A stretch of DNA of 64,000 nucleotides from Gemmatimonas sp. (GCA_023910675.1 JAAVWC010000004.1:62001-126000); one strand, 5' to 3'; shown: positions 25,400 to 33,030, counted from the stretch's first letter. Notes: a model not told the origin generated them from the sequence alone. Numbers and translations: made by a program.

Positions 25400-26131
25400 T
25401 CAGTCCTTCATGTGAGCGAGATACAGCCGTTCGAGATCGGCGTGCCCGACTTCGGCGGTATTCATCTGCGCTACGAGCGCGCCGTGCTTCATGATTCCCA
25501 CGCGCGTGCCGGATTCCTTGGCGCGAAACAGGTCATGCGTGGCCATGAGAATGGCGGCCCCACGCGCGCGCATCTGCCCAATGAGTTCGGAGAATTCGTT
25601 GGACGCTTTGGGATCCAACCCTGAGGTCGGCTCGTCGAGCAGCAGCACATCGGCGCGTTTGGCGATAGCAATCGCGATGCCCACCTTCTGCCGCATCCCC
25701 TTGGAAAAACCGCCGACGCGTTGGGTAGCCTGATCGGCGCGCAATCCGGCGTCGACCAGGAACTGCACGAGTTGGTCGCGCGAGAACTGCTCTCCTGTGG
25801 CCAATCCGGCGAAGTAGTCGAGGTTCTCCAGCGCCGTGAGTTGGCGGTAGAGCATGACCGTTTCGGGGATATACGCCAGATGACGCTTGCTGCCGAGCGG
25901 GTCGCGCGTGACGTCGATGCCGCACACCAGCGCCTGCCCACTGGTGGGCGCCACGAAGTTGAGAAAGAGATTGATCGTGGTGGTTTTGCCGGCGCCGTTG
26001 GCGCCGAGCAGGCAGTACACATCCCCGGCCCCAATTTCGAGGTCGAGATGATCGAGCGCCGTGACCGCACCGTAGGTTTTGGTGAGCGCTCGGGCGGTGA
26101 GGCGGGGGGCCACAGCGGAGGAAGTGGTCAT
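25400..26131 (-). CDS. ABC transporter ATP-binding protein of the ABC-2 system
   Basis: A 243-residue ATPase from ATG 26131. Walker A GANGAGKTTT, Q-loop region around YIPETVMLYRQL, signature-like FSKGMRQKVGIA, Walker B VLLLDEPTSGLD, and H-loop MATHD are all present. The start was chosen because upstream codons run into the operator at 26154-26169, 23 bp away. NosF-like length and sequence character. First gene of the ABC-2 operon. Confidence 0.9.
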   Translation of the reverse strand: MTTSSAVAPRLTARALTKTYGAVTALDHLDLEIGAGDVYCLLGANGAGKTTTINLFLNFVAPTSGQALVCGIDVTRDPLGSKRHLAYIPETVMLYRQLTALENLDYFAGLATGEQFSRDQLVQFLVDAGLRADQATQRVGGFSKGMRQKVGIAIAIAKRADVLLLDEPTSGLDPKASNEFSELIGQMRARGAAILMATHDLFRAKESGTRVGIMKHGALVAQMNTAEVGHADLERLYLAHMKD

Positions 26132-26153
26132 CGGGATGGGCGTAGACAATGAG

Positions 26154-26169
26154 TGATAGTGCGCTATCA
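26154..26169. promoter_or_regulatory. Putative Zur-type operator of the ABC-2 operon
   Basis: A perfect palindrome TGATAG-TGCG-CTATCA. The TGATA/TATCA half-sites are separated by six bases, the same geometry as the perfect site before the TonB receptor gene (52636-52655). It lies just upstream of the ATPase start. Confidence 0.7.
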
Positions 26170-26319
26170 TTACCGGCAAATGGCATCTCGCGCAAGGACT
26201 TTTCGCTGGTGGGCCTCACCTACTTCGTACGCTGCCCTACCTGATCACGGTTGGAGAGTCCGACACGCTGCCGCTGCTGGTGTGGCCCCCTGCCATCCGG
26301 GCGTTTGCGCTGCAGCAGC

Positions 26320-27255
26320 TTACCCCAGCGCGTCTACTGCTCCCCGCAGATCGGCGATCGGCATCGCCACTCCGATGAACAGGGCGGTGGGATTTGCATC
26401 GTCGTGCGGCCATGATCGATCAAGCCGGACGGTTTGCCGTCCCGGTACGCGGTGCCAGACAAACATGGCGCCAGGCGTATCGCGAATGCGCACCAACCCT
26501 TTGGCACGCACCACCGCCTCCGGTAGCGTTTGCACGAACCGCAGAAAGGCCGATCGATCGACCGAGTCGGGGAGCGCGAGCACGAGACTGGCAAAGGGAT
26601 GACGATGCGGGGCGACCGACGCGCGCGGCAGCGCGGCATCTTCCCGCCGTATTCCCGCGTCCGCCGACGCGTCAGGCGCCCGCAACGTATCCGCCAAGAC
26701 GTCGGCAAAGGACTCGGGGGTAACGCGGGCGGCCCGTGCATTCACCTCCGCCAACTGCTTCCCGACCAGCGCCTGCCGCGGCGCTCCAAGGCGCTCCGTC
26801 CAATTGAGATACACGTGCGTGGCCGTCGCCACCTGGGCCCGTTCGAGCGCGTTGTGCCACCACCGTTTCTGCCACCGGGCGGCATCGACGACCGTCAGTT
26901 GCAGCGGCAGCGTGAAGTGCTTCAGTCGCCCGTCGGTGCTCAGGTGACCGAGCAGTTCATCGGTTTCCGTGGCGCCATTGGCTTCGATGAGCATGACGCT
27001 CCCCGATTCCGCCGGGATGTCGTACAGGGTCTGCAGCAGTTCACGAAGCGATCCGCAGCAGACACATTCCCCATTGAGCGGCGTGACCAACGCGTCGAGC
27101 TGCCCCAACCGCGACGCGTCGATATTCGCATTCTGAAAATCGTTCAGAATGATGCGGCTCCGAATACCGCGCGCGGCCAACGTCGGAATGATGTGGGAGA
27201 GGAAACGCGTCTTCCCGGCGCCGAGGAATCCGGCCATGAGCACCAAGGGGATCAT
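26320..27255 (-). CDS. COG0523 (CobW-like) GTPase, divergent form
   Basis: About 311 residues from ATG 27255 ([16 protein letters not shown]); an upstream ATG at 27366 would place the start against the operator. It has the P-loop GFLGAGKT, switch region RIILNDFQNANID, and a metal-site motif GECVCCGSL in place of the usual GCICC. The NKxD guanine motif is replaced by YLNWTERLG, so nucleotide specificity may differ. COG0523 proteins are metal-delivery GTPases. It is divergent from the DUF3299 gene, with a shared operator between. Confidence 0.85.
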   Translation of the reverse strand: MIPLVLMAGFLGAGKTRFLSHIIPTLAARGIRSRIILNDFQNANIDASRLGQLDALVTPLNGECVCCGSLRELLQTLYDIPAESGSVMLIEANGATETDELLGHLSTDGRLKHFTLPLQLTVVDAARWQKRWWHNALERAQVATATHVYLNWTERLGAPRQALVGKQLAEVNARAARVTPESFADVLADTLRAPDASADAGIRREDAALPRASVAPHRHPFASLVLALPDSVDRSAFLRFVQTLPEAVVRAKGLVRIRDTPGAMFVWHRVPGRQTVRLDRSWPHDDANPTALFIGVAMPIADLRGAVDALG

Positions 27256-27368
27256 GGTGAGTGCGCGCGAGGGGGGAGGATCGACGATTTCCGGTGCATA
27301 GGCCGAAAGCTCAGGCTTTAGCCGTGGAATGCGAAAGATGGGTGGACAGACGACCTCATACAGCATAA

Positions 27369-27393
27369 TGATAATAGACTCGCAATAACTTAT
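27369..27393. promoter_or_regulatory. Putative Zur-type operator between COG0523 and DUF3299 genes
   Basis: TGATAATAGACTCGCAATA followed by ACTTAT. It closely matches 37673-37697 (TGATATTGCACTCGCAATA). Placed between two divergent genes, it could control both. The DUF3299 start lies 16 bp beyond it. Confidence 0.65.
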
Positions 27394-27409
27394 TCCTCGG
27401 AGGGACGTG

Positions 27410-27967
27410 ATGACGGGTCGGCTGAAACGCGATCATCGGGTGTGGTCCTGGCTGGTGATGGTGGTCGTGGCCGGCATGTGCTCGGTGCGTCCGGCGCGCG
27501 TGCCGGATGCGGTCGCGGCGTCGCCAACGTCTCTGCCACCTTCGGGCACCGTGCCAACGCAGCTGGTCGCGAATACCGCTTCGCCAACCGACGTCATCAC
27601 GATCGATTGGAAGATTCTTCGTACCCTTGATTTCCGCACCGGAAAGGCAAGCGACACGCTGCGCTTTCTCGAAAAGCGTCGCGTGCGGCTACCCGGGTTC
27701 ATTGTGCCGCTCGAGGACTTCCAGGAGCGCGCCAAGGAATTCTTGCTCGTCCCGTACTTTGGCGCGTGTGTACATCTCCCACCCCCGCCGCCCAACCAGA
27801 TGATCTACGTGACGATGAATCGCGACACCAAAATCTCGTGGTGGAATCCGGTCTGGATCGAAGGCGCCATCGAAGTCATCAACTACAAGTCCGTGTATGG
27901 CATTGCCGGCTATCGCATGCGTGTCGACCGAGTCACCCAGTACGAGGACAACGGAAAGTGGCCGTAA
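27410..27967 (+). CDS. DUF3299 exported protein (zinc-regulon associated)
   Basis: A 185-residue protein. ATG 27410 is preceded by GGAGGG five bases away. The N-terminal hydrophobic segment (VWSWLVMVVVAGMCSVRP) is a signal or anchor. The DUF3299 core follows: RLPGFIVPLEDFQERAKEFLLVP, the hallmark FGACVHLPPPPPNQ, and AGYRMRVDRV. DUF3299 proteins are often found with ZnuABC-type genes and under Zur control; their molecular job is not established. The following DUF2796 gene overlaps its 3' end by 10 bp. Confidence 0.85.
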   Translation: MTGRLKRDHRVWSWLVMVVVAGMCSVRPARVPDAVAASPTSLPPSGTVPTQLVANTASPTDVITIDWKILRTLDFRTGKASDTLRFLEKRRVRLPGFIVPLEDFQERAKEFLLVPYFGACVHLPPPPPNQMIYVTMNRDTKISWWNPVWIEGAIEVINYKSVYGIAGYRMRVDRVTQYEDNGKWP

Positions 27968-28344
27968 ACTTCCGAGCAGCGCGTCGCGCTGGAGTTTCCA
28001 TTGGTGCGTGCCTGATGCTGGCAAGCGTGCCCTCAACCGCGTTGGCGCAGCATGTACACGGTCATGCGACGCTCGTCATTGGCATGGAAGTGCGTACGGG
28101 GCAGATCGAGTTCGGAGGATCCGGCGAAGACTTGTACGGTTTCGAACGATCCCCGCGAACGGCGGCGGAGCGTACGCGGCAGACAGCCGCACTCGATCGA
28201 CTACGTACGCGGGGGGCCTCGCTCATTCGCTTCGGCGTGAGTGCGGTCTTTCCCGGAGTAGACCGCGTGGCGGTGCAGTTGGTGTCCGATACCACCCAAG
28301 TGGGTGCCACCATCTCGCGCGATCGCGGAACGGTTACGCCGTAA
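27958..28344 (+). CDS. Short DUF2796 (ZrgA-like) exported protein
   Basis: A 128-residue protein from GTG 27958, which overlaps the end of the DUF3299 gene. Signal peptide up to VPSTALA, then QHVHGHATLVIGMEV, typical of DUF2796/ZrgA zinc-uptake accessory proteins, and the SGEDLYGFERSP motif. The central His-rich loop and second half of longer ZrgA proteins are missing or shortened. Periplasmic zinc handling is likely. No ZrgBCDE transporter genes are adjacent. Confidence 0.8.
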   Translation: MAVNFRAARRAGVSIGACLMLASVPSTALAQHVHGHATLVIGMEVRTGQIEFGGSGEDLYGFERSPRTAAERTRQTAALDRLRTRGASLIRFGVSAVFPGVDRVAVQLVSDTTQVGATISRDRGTVTP

Positions 28345-28353
28345 GCGGTCCCC

Positions 28354-30162
28354 TCACGACGCCTCGGCCAAGCGGAGTTCGCCGAGAAACCCGCGAATTC
28401 CACGCCGAATGATGCTGGCGGCGTACAGGCCGGCAACCGCCACGACGGCCGCGAACTGCCAGCGCGTTTCTTCCTGCGCCACTTCTATGGGCATCGGCGC
28501 GTCGGCAAGCGATGGCAGCAACAAATTGGTGAGCAGCCCCAGCACGATGGCACACGTCGTCATCGCCACCGCAAACCATACGGCAAAGTGGCGCCCGTGC
28601 ATTCGGGTCAACACGCCCAACGTGGCGATGTTCGTAGCGGGTCCCGTCAGCAGCAGCGCAAGGCCCGCTCCGGGAGACACACCGGCCGCTACGAGCACGG
28701 CAACGAGCGGAGTCGAGGCCGATGCGCAGATATAGAGCGGCAGTCCGATGAGGGCGAAGGCTACGACGTCGACGCCAACGGGGAGGCGCGTCAGCCAGGA
28801 ATTCTGGAGGATGGGCATGGCCAGTGCCGCCATAACAATGCCGGCCAGGATCCACGGACCGGTGTGATCCACCATGTCGCCGAGACCGGCACGTGCTGCT
28901 CGTTGCAAACGGGAGCGCATCGGCAGCGCAGTCACGGTATCCATCGCCTGAGGAAGCGCTCGCGACCGGGTGCGGGCAAGCCGCCCCATGACGAGCGCGA
29001 CGCTCAGCGCAGCGAGTGCGGCAGCGCCGACGCGCACGGCGGCAAACTCGGTGCCCAACAGCGGCACGGACAACAGCACGGCATCGATGCCAAGTTCCGG
29101 AGTGGCCACCAGGAAGGCGATGGCGGCCGTGCTGGACGCCCCCTGCTGCACGAGCTGCTGGTACAACGGGACGACGCTGCACGAACAGATAGGCAGCGGC
29201 AATCCGACCGCCATGCCGGCCAGCCCCTGACGCACTCGCGAGCCTCTGCTCATCCATGCGAGGCTGCTGATTGGGAGGAACGCGTGAATCAGTCCCGCCG
29301 CCACATAAGCCAACAGGATGGCCGGTGCGCTATCGAGCGACAGCCGCCAGAAATTCTCTACGGTTTGATCGAGGGGAAACCCGCGTTCCCCACTTCGCGT
29401 GAGGTGAAGCAGGATGAGCAGCGCTGCTCCCAGTAGCGCACCAACACCGTTCGTTCGATTCGCACGTTGCAGCGCGGGCCCGTGTGCATGCGCGGGGGCA
29501 TGCGCGTGGCCGTGCTCATGCGAATGGTCATGCGTGTGGTTATGCGTGTGGCCATCAGTCGATGCGTCGTGCGCCGCGTGTCCAATGACGTGGAGCAATG
29601 ACCCACCAATGAGCGCTTCGAACCACAGGCCGGCACGCTCGGGGAGTCGTGTCAGCAGTTCGGGCTCAATGGCGAAACCCACGACGGTCGTGATGGCCAT
29701 CAGCAGCAGCACGGCCCACGCAATGAGCCGCGGACGATCGCGCAGCACCCACCAGACCATCAAGCTGACCGGGATCTGGTGCAGGAGTACGCCGTACCCC
29801 AGCAGACTGTGCACACTATCGCCGGCCTGCTTGAGGGCACTGCCATCCAATGCCGAATGGAGCGCCACGCCAACAAGCGCCAGCGCCAGCACCGCCGTGT
29901 GTGTCTGGCGCGCGCCGTAGTGCAGCAGTCGCTCGGCCATGGAGGGCAGAACAAAGCCCAGCGCAATGAAGACGAAGGCCAGGACATCACGAGACTGCAG
30001 TGCGTGCGGGACGACATCCAGCAGTACCAATCCGCCAATGGACACGACAATAAAGCCGTCGAGAAAACTCATGAGGGCGGGTCGTTTGTCGACTCCCCAT
30101 GACACAAGCGGCCCACTGGCCAACGCGCCCACCGATGCGGCAAGAAACAGCTGTGCTGACAT
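28354..30162 (-). CDS. Fusion of a ZIP-like transporter and a COG0701 permease
   Basis: A 602-residue membrane protein from ATG 30162. The N-terminal half (about residues 1-210) has ZIP-like helices, including ALHSALDGSALKQAGDSVHS and YGVLLHQIPVSLM with His/Asp ligands. A His-rich loop follows (TDGHTHNHTHDHSHEHGHAH). The C-terminal half is a COG0701/YraQ-type permease with the PICSCSVVPLYQ motif, repeated in part as LYICASASTPLVAVL, as in SO_0444-type Cu/Zn permeases. An operator-like site precedes it. Metal transport is well supported; the direction is not. Confidence 0.82.
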   Translation of the reverse strand: MSAQLFLAASVGALASGPLVSWGVDKRPALMSFLDGFIVVSIGGLVLLDVVPHALQSRDVLAFVFIALGFVLPSMAERLLHYGARQTHTAVLALALVGVALHSALDGSALKQAGDSVHSLLGYGVLLHQIPVSLMVWWVLRDRPRLIAWAVLLLMAITTVVGFAIEPELLTRLPERAGLWFEALIGGSLLHVIGHAAHDASTDGHTHNHTHDHSHEHGHAHAPAHAHGPALQRANRTNGVGALLGAALLILLHLTRSGERGFPLDQTVENFWRLSLDSAPAILLAYVAAGLIHAFLPISSLAWMSRGSRVRQGLAGMAVGLPLPICSCSVVPLYQQLVQQGASSTAAIAFLVATPELGIDAVLLSVPLLGTEFAAVRVGAAALAALSVALVMGRLARTRSRALPQAMDTVTALPMRSRLQRAARAGLGDMVDHTGPWILAGIVMAALAMPILQNSWLTRLPVGVDVVAFALIGLPLYICASASTPLVAVLVAAGVSPGAGLALLLTGPATNIATLGVLTRMHGRHFAVWFAVAMTTCAIVLGLLTNLLLPSLADAPMPIEVAQEETRWQFAAVVAVAGLYAASIIRRGIRGFLGELRLAEAS

Positions 30163-30190
30163 GCCGAAGGATAGCGAAGAGCGATGGCCT

Positions 30191-30208
30191 ATTGCAAACA
30201 CACTATCA
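30191..30208. promoter_or_regulatory. Putative Zur-type operator before the ZIP-permease fusion gene
   Basis: ATTGCAAACACACTATCAT, on the minus strand ATGATAGTGTGTTTGCAAT. It shares TGATAGTG and GCAATA elements with the other sites and lies about 30 bp before the start at 30162. Confidence 0.5.
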
Positions 30209-30254
30209 TCTGCAGAGACCATCGCTCTTTCGAATTGTCGCCCGGCAGTCGCTC

Positions 30255-30596
30255 CTACGCGACGGTGGTCAGCGCGCCGTGAAAGTCGCAGTGACCGTCG
30301 TGCGGGTGATGCAGGTGACCGTCGACGAGATAGTCGATGTGGTCTCCATGGGGGACGGCCACGTGGCCACACCCTTCGCCATGCTGATGCGCCGAGTCAT
30401 GTCCCCCGCACCGATGTGTCGGGGTGCAGTCCGCAGGGTTGGCCGCGGAGACATCGATCCGATGCTCATTGACCGCATCGCCGTCCTGATGGTGAAGGTG
30501 GCCATCGTGTAGATAATCCACGTGTCCATCGTGGAGCACGGCCGTGTGGCCGCAACCCTGACCATGCACATGCGAATGATTGGCATGCTGTGACAT
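30255..30596 (-). CDS. Histidine-rich tandem-repeat protein, probable metal buffer
   Basis: A 113-residue soluble protein, MSQHANHSHVHG at the start. It contains two copies of a 23-residue unit: GCGHTAVLHDGHVDYLHDG and GCGHVAVPHGDHIDYLVDG, each ending HLHH, joined by a linker with two Cys. About a quarter of the residues are His. There is no signal peptide, so it is likely cytoplasmic metal storage or delivery. Start ATG 30596 is preferred over the ORF start four codons upstream. It lies between the ArsR gene and the ZIP-permease fusion. Confidence 0.78.
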   Translation of the reverse strand: MSQHANHSHVHGQGCGHTAVLHDGHVDYLHDGHLHHQDGDAVNEHRIDVSAANPADCTPTHRCGGHDSAHQHGEGCGHVAVPHGDHIDYLVDGHLHHPHDGHCDFHGALTTVA

Positions 30597-30679
30597 ACGC
30601 GACTCCAAAGGGCCCGAGATAAGGAACCGCCTGGTGCGCCCTCGGGCGACTTCACCAGCCGGGTGGTGAATCCAGTCCG

Positions 30680-31027
30680 TTAGCCGAGTGGCTCGGCCGC
30701 GTGACGAAGAATGTTTGTCAGCAGCTCGCGGACATGAGCATCGGCCAGCGTGTAGAACACATGCTTGCCGTCTCGGCGCGAGCGCAGGAGCCCTTCCGTC
30801 TTTAGCAGGCGGAGTCGTTGCGAGATCGTCGGCATGGGATCGCCGGTGAGCGCGACCAGATCCGAGACGCAGAGCTCCCGTCCATCCAGCAGTTCCAACA
30901 GAGCCAATCGTGAAGGCTCACCGGCCGCGCTCAGCATGCGCGCCGCTCGCTCACGCACCGTTACAGCAACAGTGGGCGGGGCAACGGGTGCGGCGTGAGG
31001 CAGGTCGAGGCAGTCATCGGGCGACAT
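30680..31027 (-). CDS. ArsR/SmtB-family metal-responsive repressor
   Basis: A 115-residue winged-helix regulator: RMLSAAGEPSRLALLELL, LCVSDLVALTGDPMPTISQRLRLLKTEGLL, and RDGKHVFYTLADAHVRELL. The start of helix 3 has ELCVSDLV with a Cys in the ArsR position. The C-terminal helix ends with LLTNILRHAAEP and has a His that could be part of an SmtB-type alpha-5 site. A zinc-excess repressor controlling the His-rich protein and/or fusion transporter would fit. It is first in that minus-strand group. Confidence 0.88.
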   Translation of the reverse strand: MSPDDCLDLPHAAPVAPPTVAVTVRERAARMLSAAGEPSRLALLELLDGRELCVSDLVALTGDPMPTISQRLRLLKTEGLLRSRRDGKHVFYTLADAHVRELLTNILRHAAEPLG

Positions 31028-31029
31028 TT

Positions 31030-31063
31030 AGCGAGATTTACTCTATCACTTTCATATTTGCAA
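31030..31063. promoter_or_regulatory. AT-rich operator-like region before arsR
   Basis: AGCGAGATTTACTCTATCA then CTTTCATATTTGCAA. On the minus strand it reads TGATAGAGTAAATCTCGC. It contains a TGATA half-site but weak symmetry, so it may be a degenerate Zur-type site or an ArsR operator just before the arsR start. Confidence 0.4.
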
Positions 31064-31076
31064 GAATGTAGTTTCG

Positions 31077-31448
31077 TCAAACTTGGCGACAGGACGCACA
31101 TTCGCCGTGCAAGACCACCTCGTGTCGTTCATGGACAAAACCGGGTGGAACCCACGACGAAATGGCGCCGATACACCCCGGAAGCGTGAAGACCTGCTCA
31201 CATAGCCGACATCGGAAGTAGTGGTGATGTTGGCTGATCGTCCGCTCGAACCGTGTCGGTTCTCCCGGGAGCTCCACGATGGTGAGCCATCCCTCTTCCA
31301 GAAGGAGCCCAAGTGTCCGGTAGACCGTGGCAATGCCCAGCCCTTCATACCGCTGACGAGCGGCTGACAGAGTCTCGGCGGCGGTCATTGGACGTCCCGC
31401 CTGTTCAAGACTGGCCGTGATGGCGTTGCGCTGCCGAGTGCTTTTCAA
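31077..31448 (-). CDS. Fur-family regulator, probable Zur
   Basis: A 123-residue Fur-family protein. DNA-binding part: RQRNAITASLEQAGRPMTAAE and GLGIATVYRTLGLLLEEGWL. Metal part: TISQHHHYFRCRLCEQVF, then HERHEVVLHGECASC, supplying His and two CxxC zinc sites. The start at TTG 31448 is uncertain. Its place in the middle of the zinc island, with an operator 60 bp upstream at 31508, makes it the best candidate for the Zur of this regulon. The second Fur homologue at 53415 is an alternative. Confidence 0.85.
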   Translation of the reverse strand: MKSTRQRNAITASLEQAGRPMTAAETLSAARQRYEGLGIATVYRTLGLLLEEGWLTIVELPGEPTRFERTISQHHHYFRCRLCEQVFTLPGCIGAISSWVPPGFVHERHEVVLHGECASCRQV

Positions 31449-31507
31449 AGGTCCGGTCGGTAAGGGCAGGTGATTCGCATCCGGGTGTACCCCTCGCTTT
31501 TACTTGT

Positions 31508-31532
31508 TGATAGTTATATATCACTATTGTTA
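31508..31532. promoter_or_regulatory. Putative Zur-type operator between zur-like and DsbA-like genes
   Basis: TGATAGTTATATATCACTAT followed by TGTTA: inner palindrome ATAGT...ACTAT. It lies between two divergent genes and could autoregulate the Fur-family gene as well as the DsbA-like one. It aligns well with 32822-32846. Confidence 0.65.
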
Positions 31533-31568
31533 GCAGCTTTTGAATTCTCAACCTCTGTATCCGACACC

Positions 31569-32714
31569 ATGTCAAAGACCGTGAGCGTTGCCGTCATTGC
31601 GCTGTCGCTGTGGCTTGCCCCTCCGCTTGCGAGCCAGGTCCCGACGGTCTCCTCTGACAGCGCGCGGGCGGACCTGCCGCTCATTCGACGTGCCGATGCG
31701 GCCCGCACGAGGGGGGCCGGCACCGGCGGAGCGATCGATACACTACGCCCCACGCTGCACGAGTTCGTAGATCACGCCTGCCCCAGCTGCAGGGCGCTCC
31801 ACTCGGCCAAGGCGGACTCGCTCCTGGCCGTGGCACGGGAGACGCGGGCGAATTTCGTCATCCGCGTGAGCCCCATTCCGGGTCTGCTCCGAGGATGGCA
31901 CGGTGCCGAGGCGGCCCTATGCGCCGGCGGTTTGGGAGGCGCCGACGCGTTCGACCGGGTGCACGATCAGTTATTCGAGCAGCAGGAACAGTGGCGCCAC
32001 CAGCGCAACCCTACCGCGTTTTTTCTACGCGTGGCCAGTACCGCTAAGCTGGACTCCACAGCCTATGCCGACTGCTTGCATTCGGGAGCCATGCGCCCGC
32101 TCGTCATGAGTGATGCGCGAATGGCCGGCCAGATGGTGGTCGAGGGCACTCCAACAGTACTGGTCACGCGGCCGCAAGTGGTCGGTGGACACGTGCGAAT
32201 CGTTGGTGATGTCACGATGGCTCGAGTCAGGCAGGCTATCACCGATGCGCTCGAGCCGACGGCTGGTGTTCCGACACCGTATGAGTTGGTCGGGCGCTGG
32301 CGCCTCGACTCACTTGACGTCTTCCGATGGATGCCCGACCTGGGAACGACCGCCACCCAGGCACATGCCGTTTCGCAGCAATCGGTGGCGCGCACACTCG
32401 CGGAAATCCGGACCGGCGCATTGGTGATCGAAACCGTATTTGAACCGACGCTACGCTATGCCCATACGCTGGTTCGCGGCGACCGCACGGTGTACAGGGA
32501 GGATGGCGCGTGGGCCGTTCCGGGACTGACGGGGCAAGTCGCCACGATGACCGATACGGGGCTGGCCGGCACTTACCACCAGTCTCGGATCGTTGCTCGT
32601 ACTGAGTCCTTGCTCGTGCTGGAGCGCCACTTCACCGAGGGGGCGTCCCGTGGCACGGGAGAACGGGTGTTTCTTCGCCGGCAACCTGCCGCGAAGAGTG
32701 CCCCCCCACGGTAG
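31569..32714 (+). CDS. Exported DsbA-like thiol oxidoreductase with extra C-terminal domain
   Basis: A 381-residue protein from ATG 31569, with signal MSKTVSVAVIALSLWLAPPLAS. The thioredoxin-fold domain spans about residues 50-250, with the CxxC site in FVDHACPSCRALH and the cis-Pro loop in VEGTPTVLVTRP. The last 130 residues (YELVGRWRLDSLDVF onward) are beta-rich and unassigned. ATG 31569 is chosen because the upstream in-frame codons lie in the operator. It may keep metal-ligand cysteines of periplasmic proteins in the right redox state. Confidence 0.75.
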   Translation: MSKTVSVAVIALSLWLAPPLASQVPTVSSDSARADLPLIRRADAARTRGAGTGGAIDTLRPTLHEFVDHACPSCRALHSAKADSLLAVARETRANFVIRVSPIPGLLRGWHGAEAALCAGGLGGADAFDRVHDQLFEQQEQWRHQRNPTAFFLRVASTAKLDSTAYADCLHSGAMRPLVMSDARMAGQMVVEGTPTVLVTRPQVVGGHVRIVGDVTMARVRQAITDALEPTAGVPTPYELVGRWRLDSLDVFRWMPDLGTTATQAHAVSQQSVARTLAEIRTGALVIETVFEPTLRYAHTLVRGDRTVYREDGAWAVPGLTGQVATMTDTGLAGTYHQSRIVARTESLLVLERHFTEGASRGTGERVFLRRQPAAKSAPPR

Positions 32715-32724
32715 TCGTCGAAGG

Positions 32725-32753
32725 CGCCGTCAAAGTGGACTCAATCGACGGCG
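32725..32753 (+). terminator. Weak terminator-like hairpin
   Basis: CGCCGTC (32725-32731) and GACGGCG (32747-32753) form a 7-bp stem after the DsbA-like gene; no T run follows. Confidence 0.35.
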
Positions 32754-32821
32754 TACCGCCGTCACACCACCGGGCCGACCATGGAAGGTCGCCTGTTCCC
32801 CGATCTTGCATCGTCAATTAT

Positions 32822-32846
32822 TGATAGTAGTTTCTCACTACTGTTA
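32822..32846. promoter_or_regulatory. Putative Zur-type operator of the rpmG-COG0523 operon
   Basis: TGATAGTAGTTTCTCACTAC followed by TGTTA, with AGTAGT/ACTACT symmetry. It is 26 bp upstream of the L33 start. The same arrangement occurs at 11683 and 31508. Confidence 0.7.
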
Positions 32847-32871
32847 ATCTATCGCCACTGCGAGGCAACCC

Positions 32872-33030
32872 ATGGCCAAATCCGGACGGGTTCAGGTGAA
32901 GCTGCGCTCCACCGAGAGCCATTACATGTACGTCACGACCAAGAATCCGCGCACCATGCCCCAGCGCATGGAAAAGCTGAAGTATGATCCGCACGTGCGG
33001 CGGCATGTGCTCTTCAAGGAATCGAAATGA
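32872..33030 (+). CDS. rpmG: 50S ribosomal protein L33, zinc-independent form
   Basis: A 52-residue L33: [20 protein letters not shown], then [16 protein letters not shown]. The two CxxC pairs of zinc-binding L33 are absent. In other bacteria such Cys-less L33 paralogues are expressed under zinc limitation. Its TGA overlaps the ATG of the COG0523 gene (ATGA), so both are made together, and a Zur-type operator precedes it. Confidence 0.93.
   Translation: MAKSGRVQVKLRSTESHYMYVTTKNPRTMPQRMEKLKYDPHVRRHVLFKESK

Noticed and set aside
27255-27366. Start of the COG0523 protein at 27366
   Set aside because: It would begin directly against the operator with no ribosome-binding site. [16 protein letters not shown] at 27255 fits the family start better, though the longer form cannot be ruled out.
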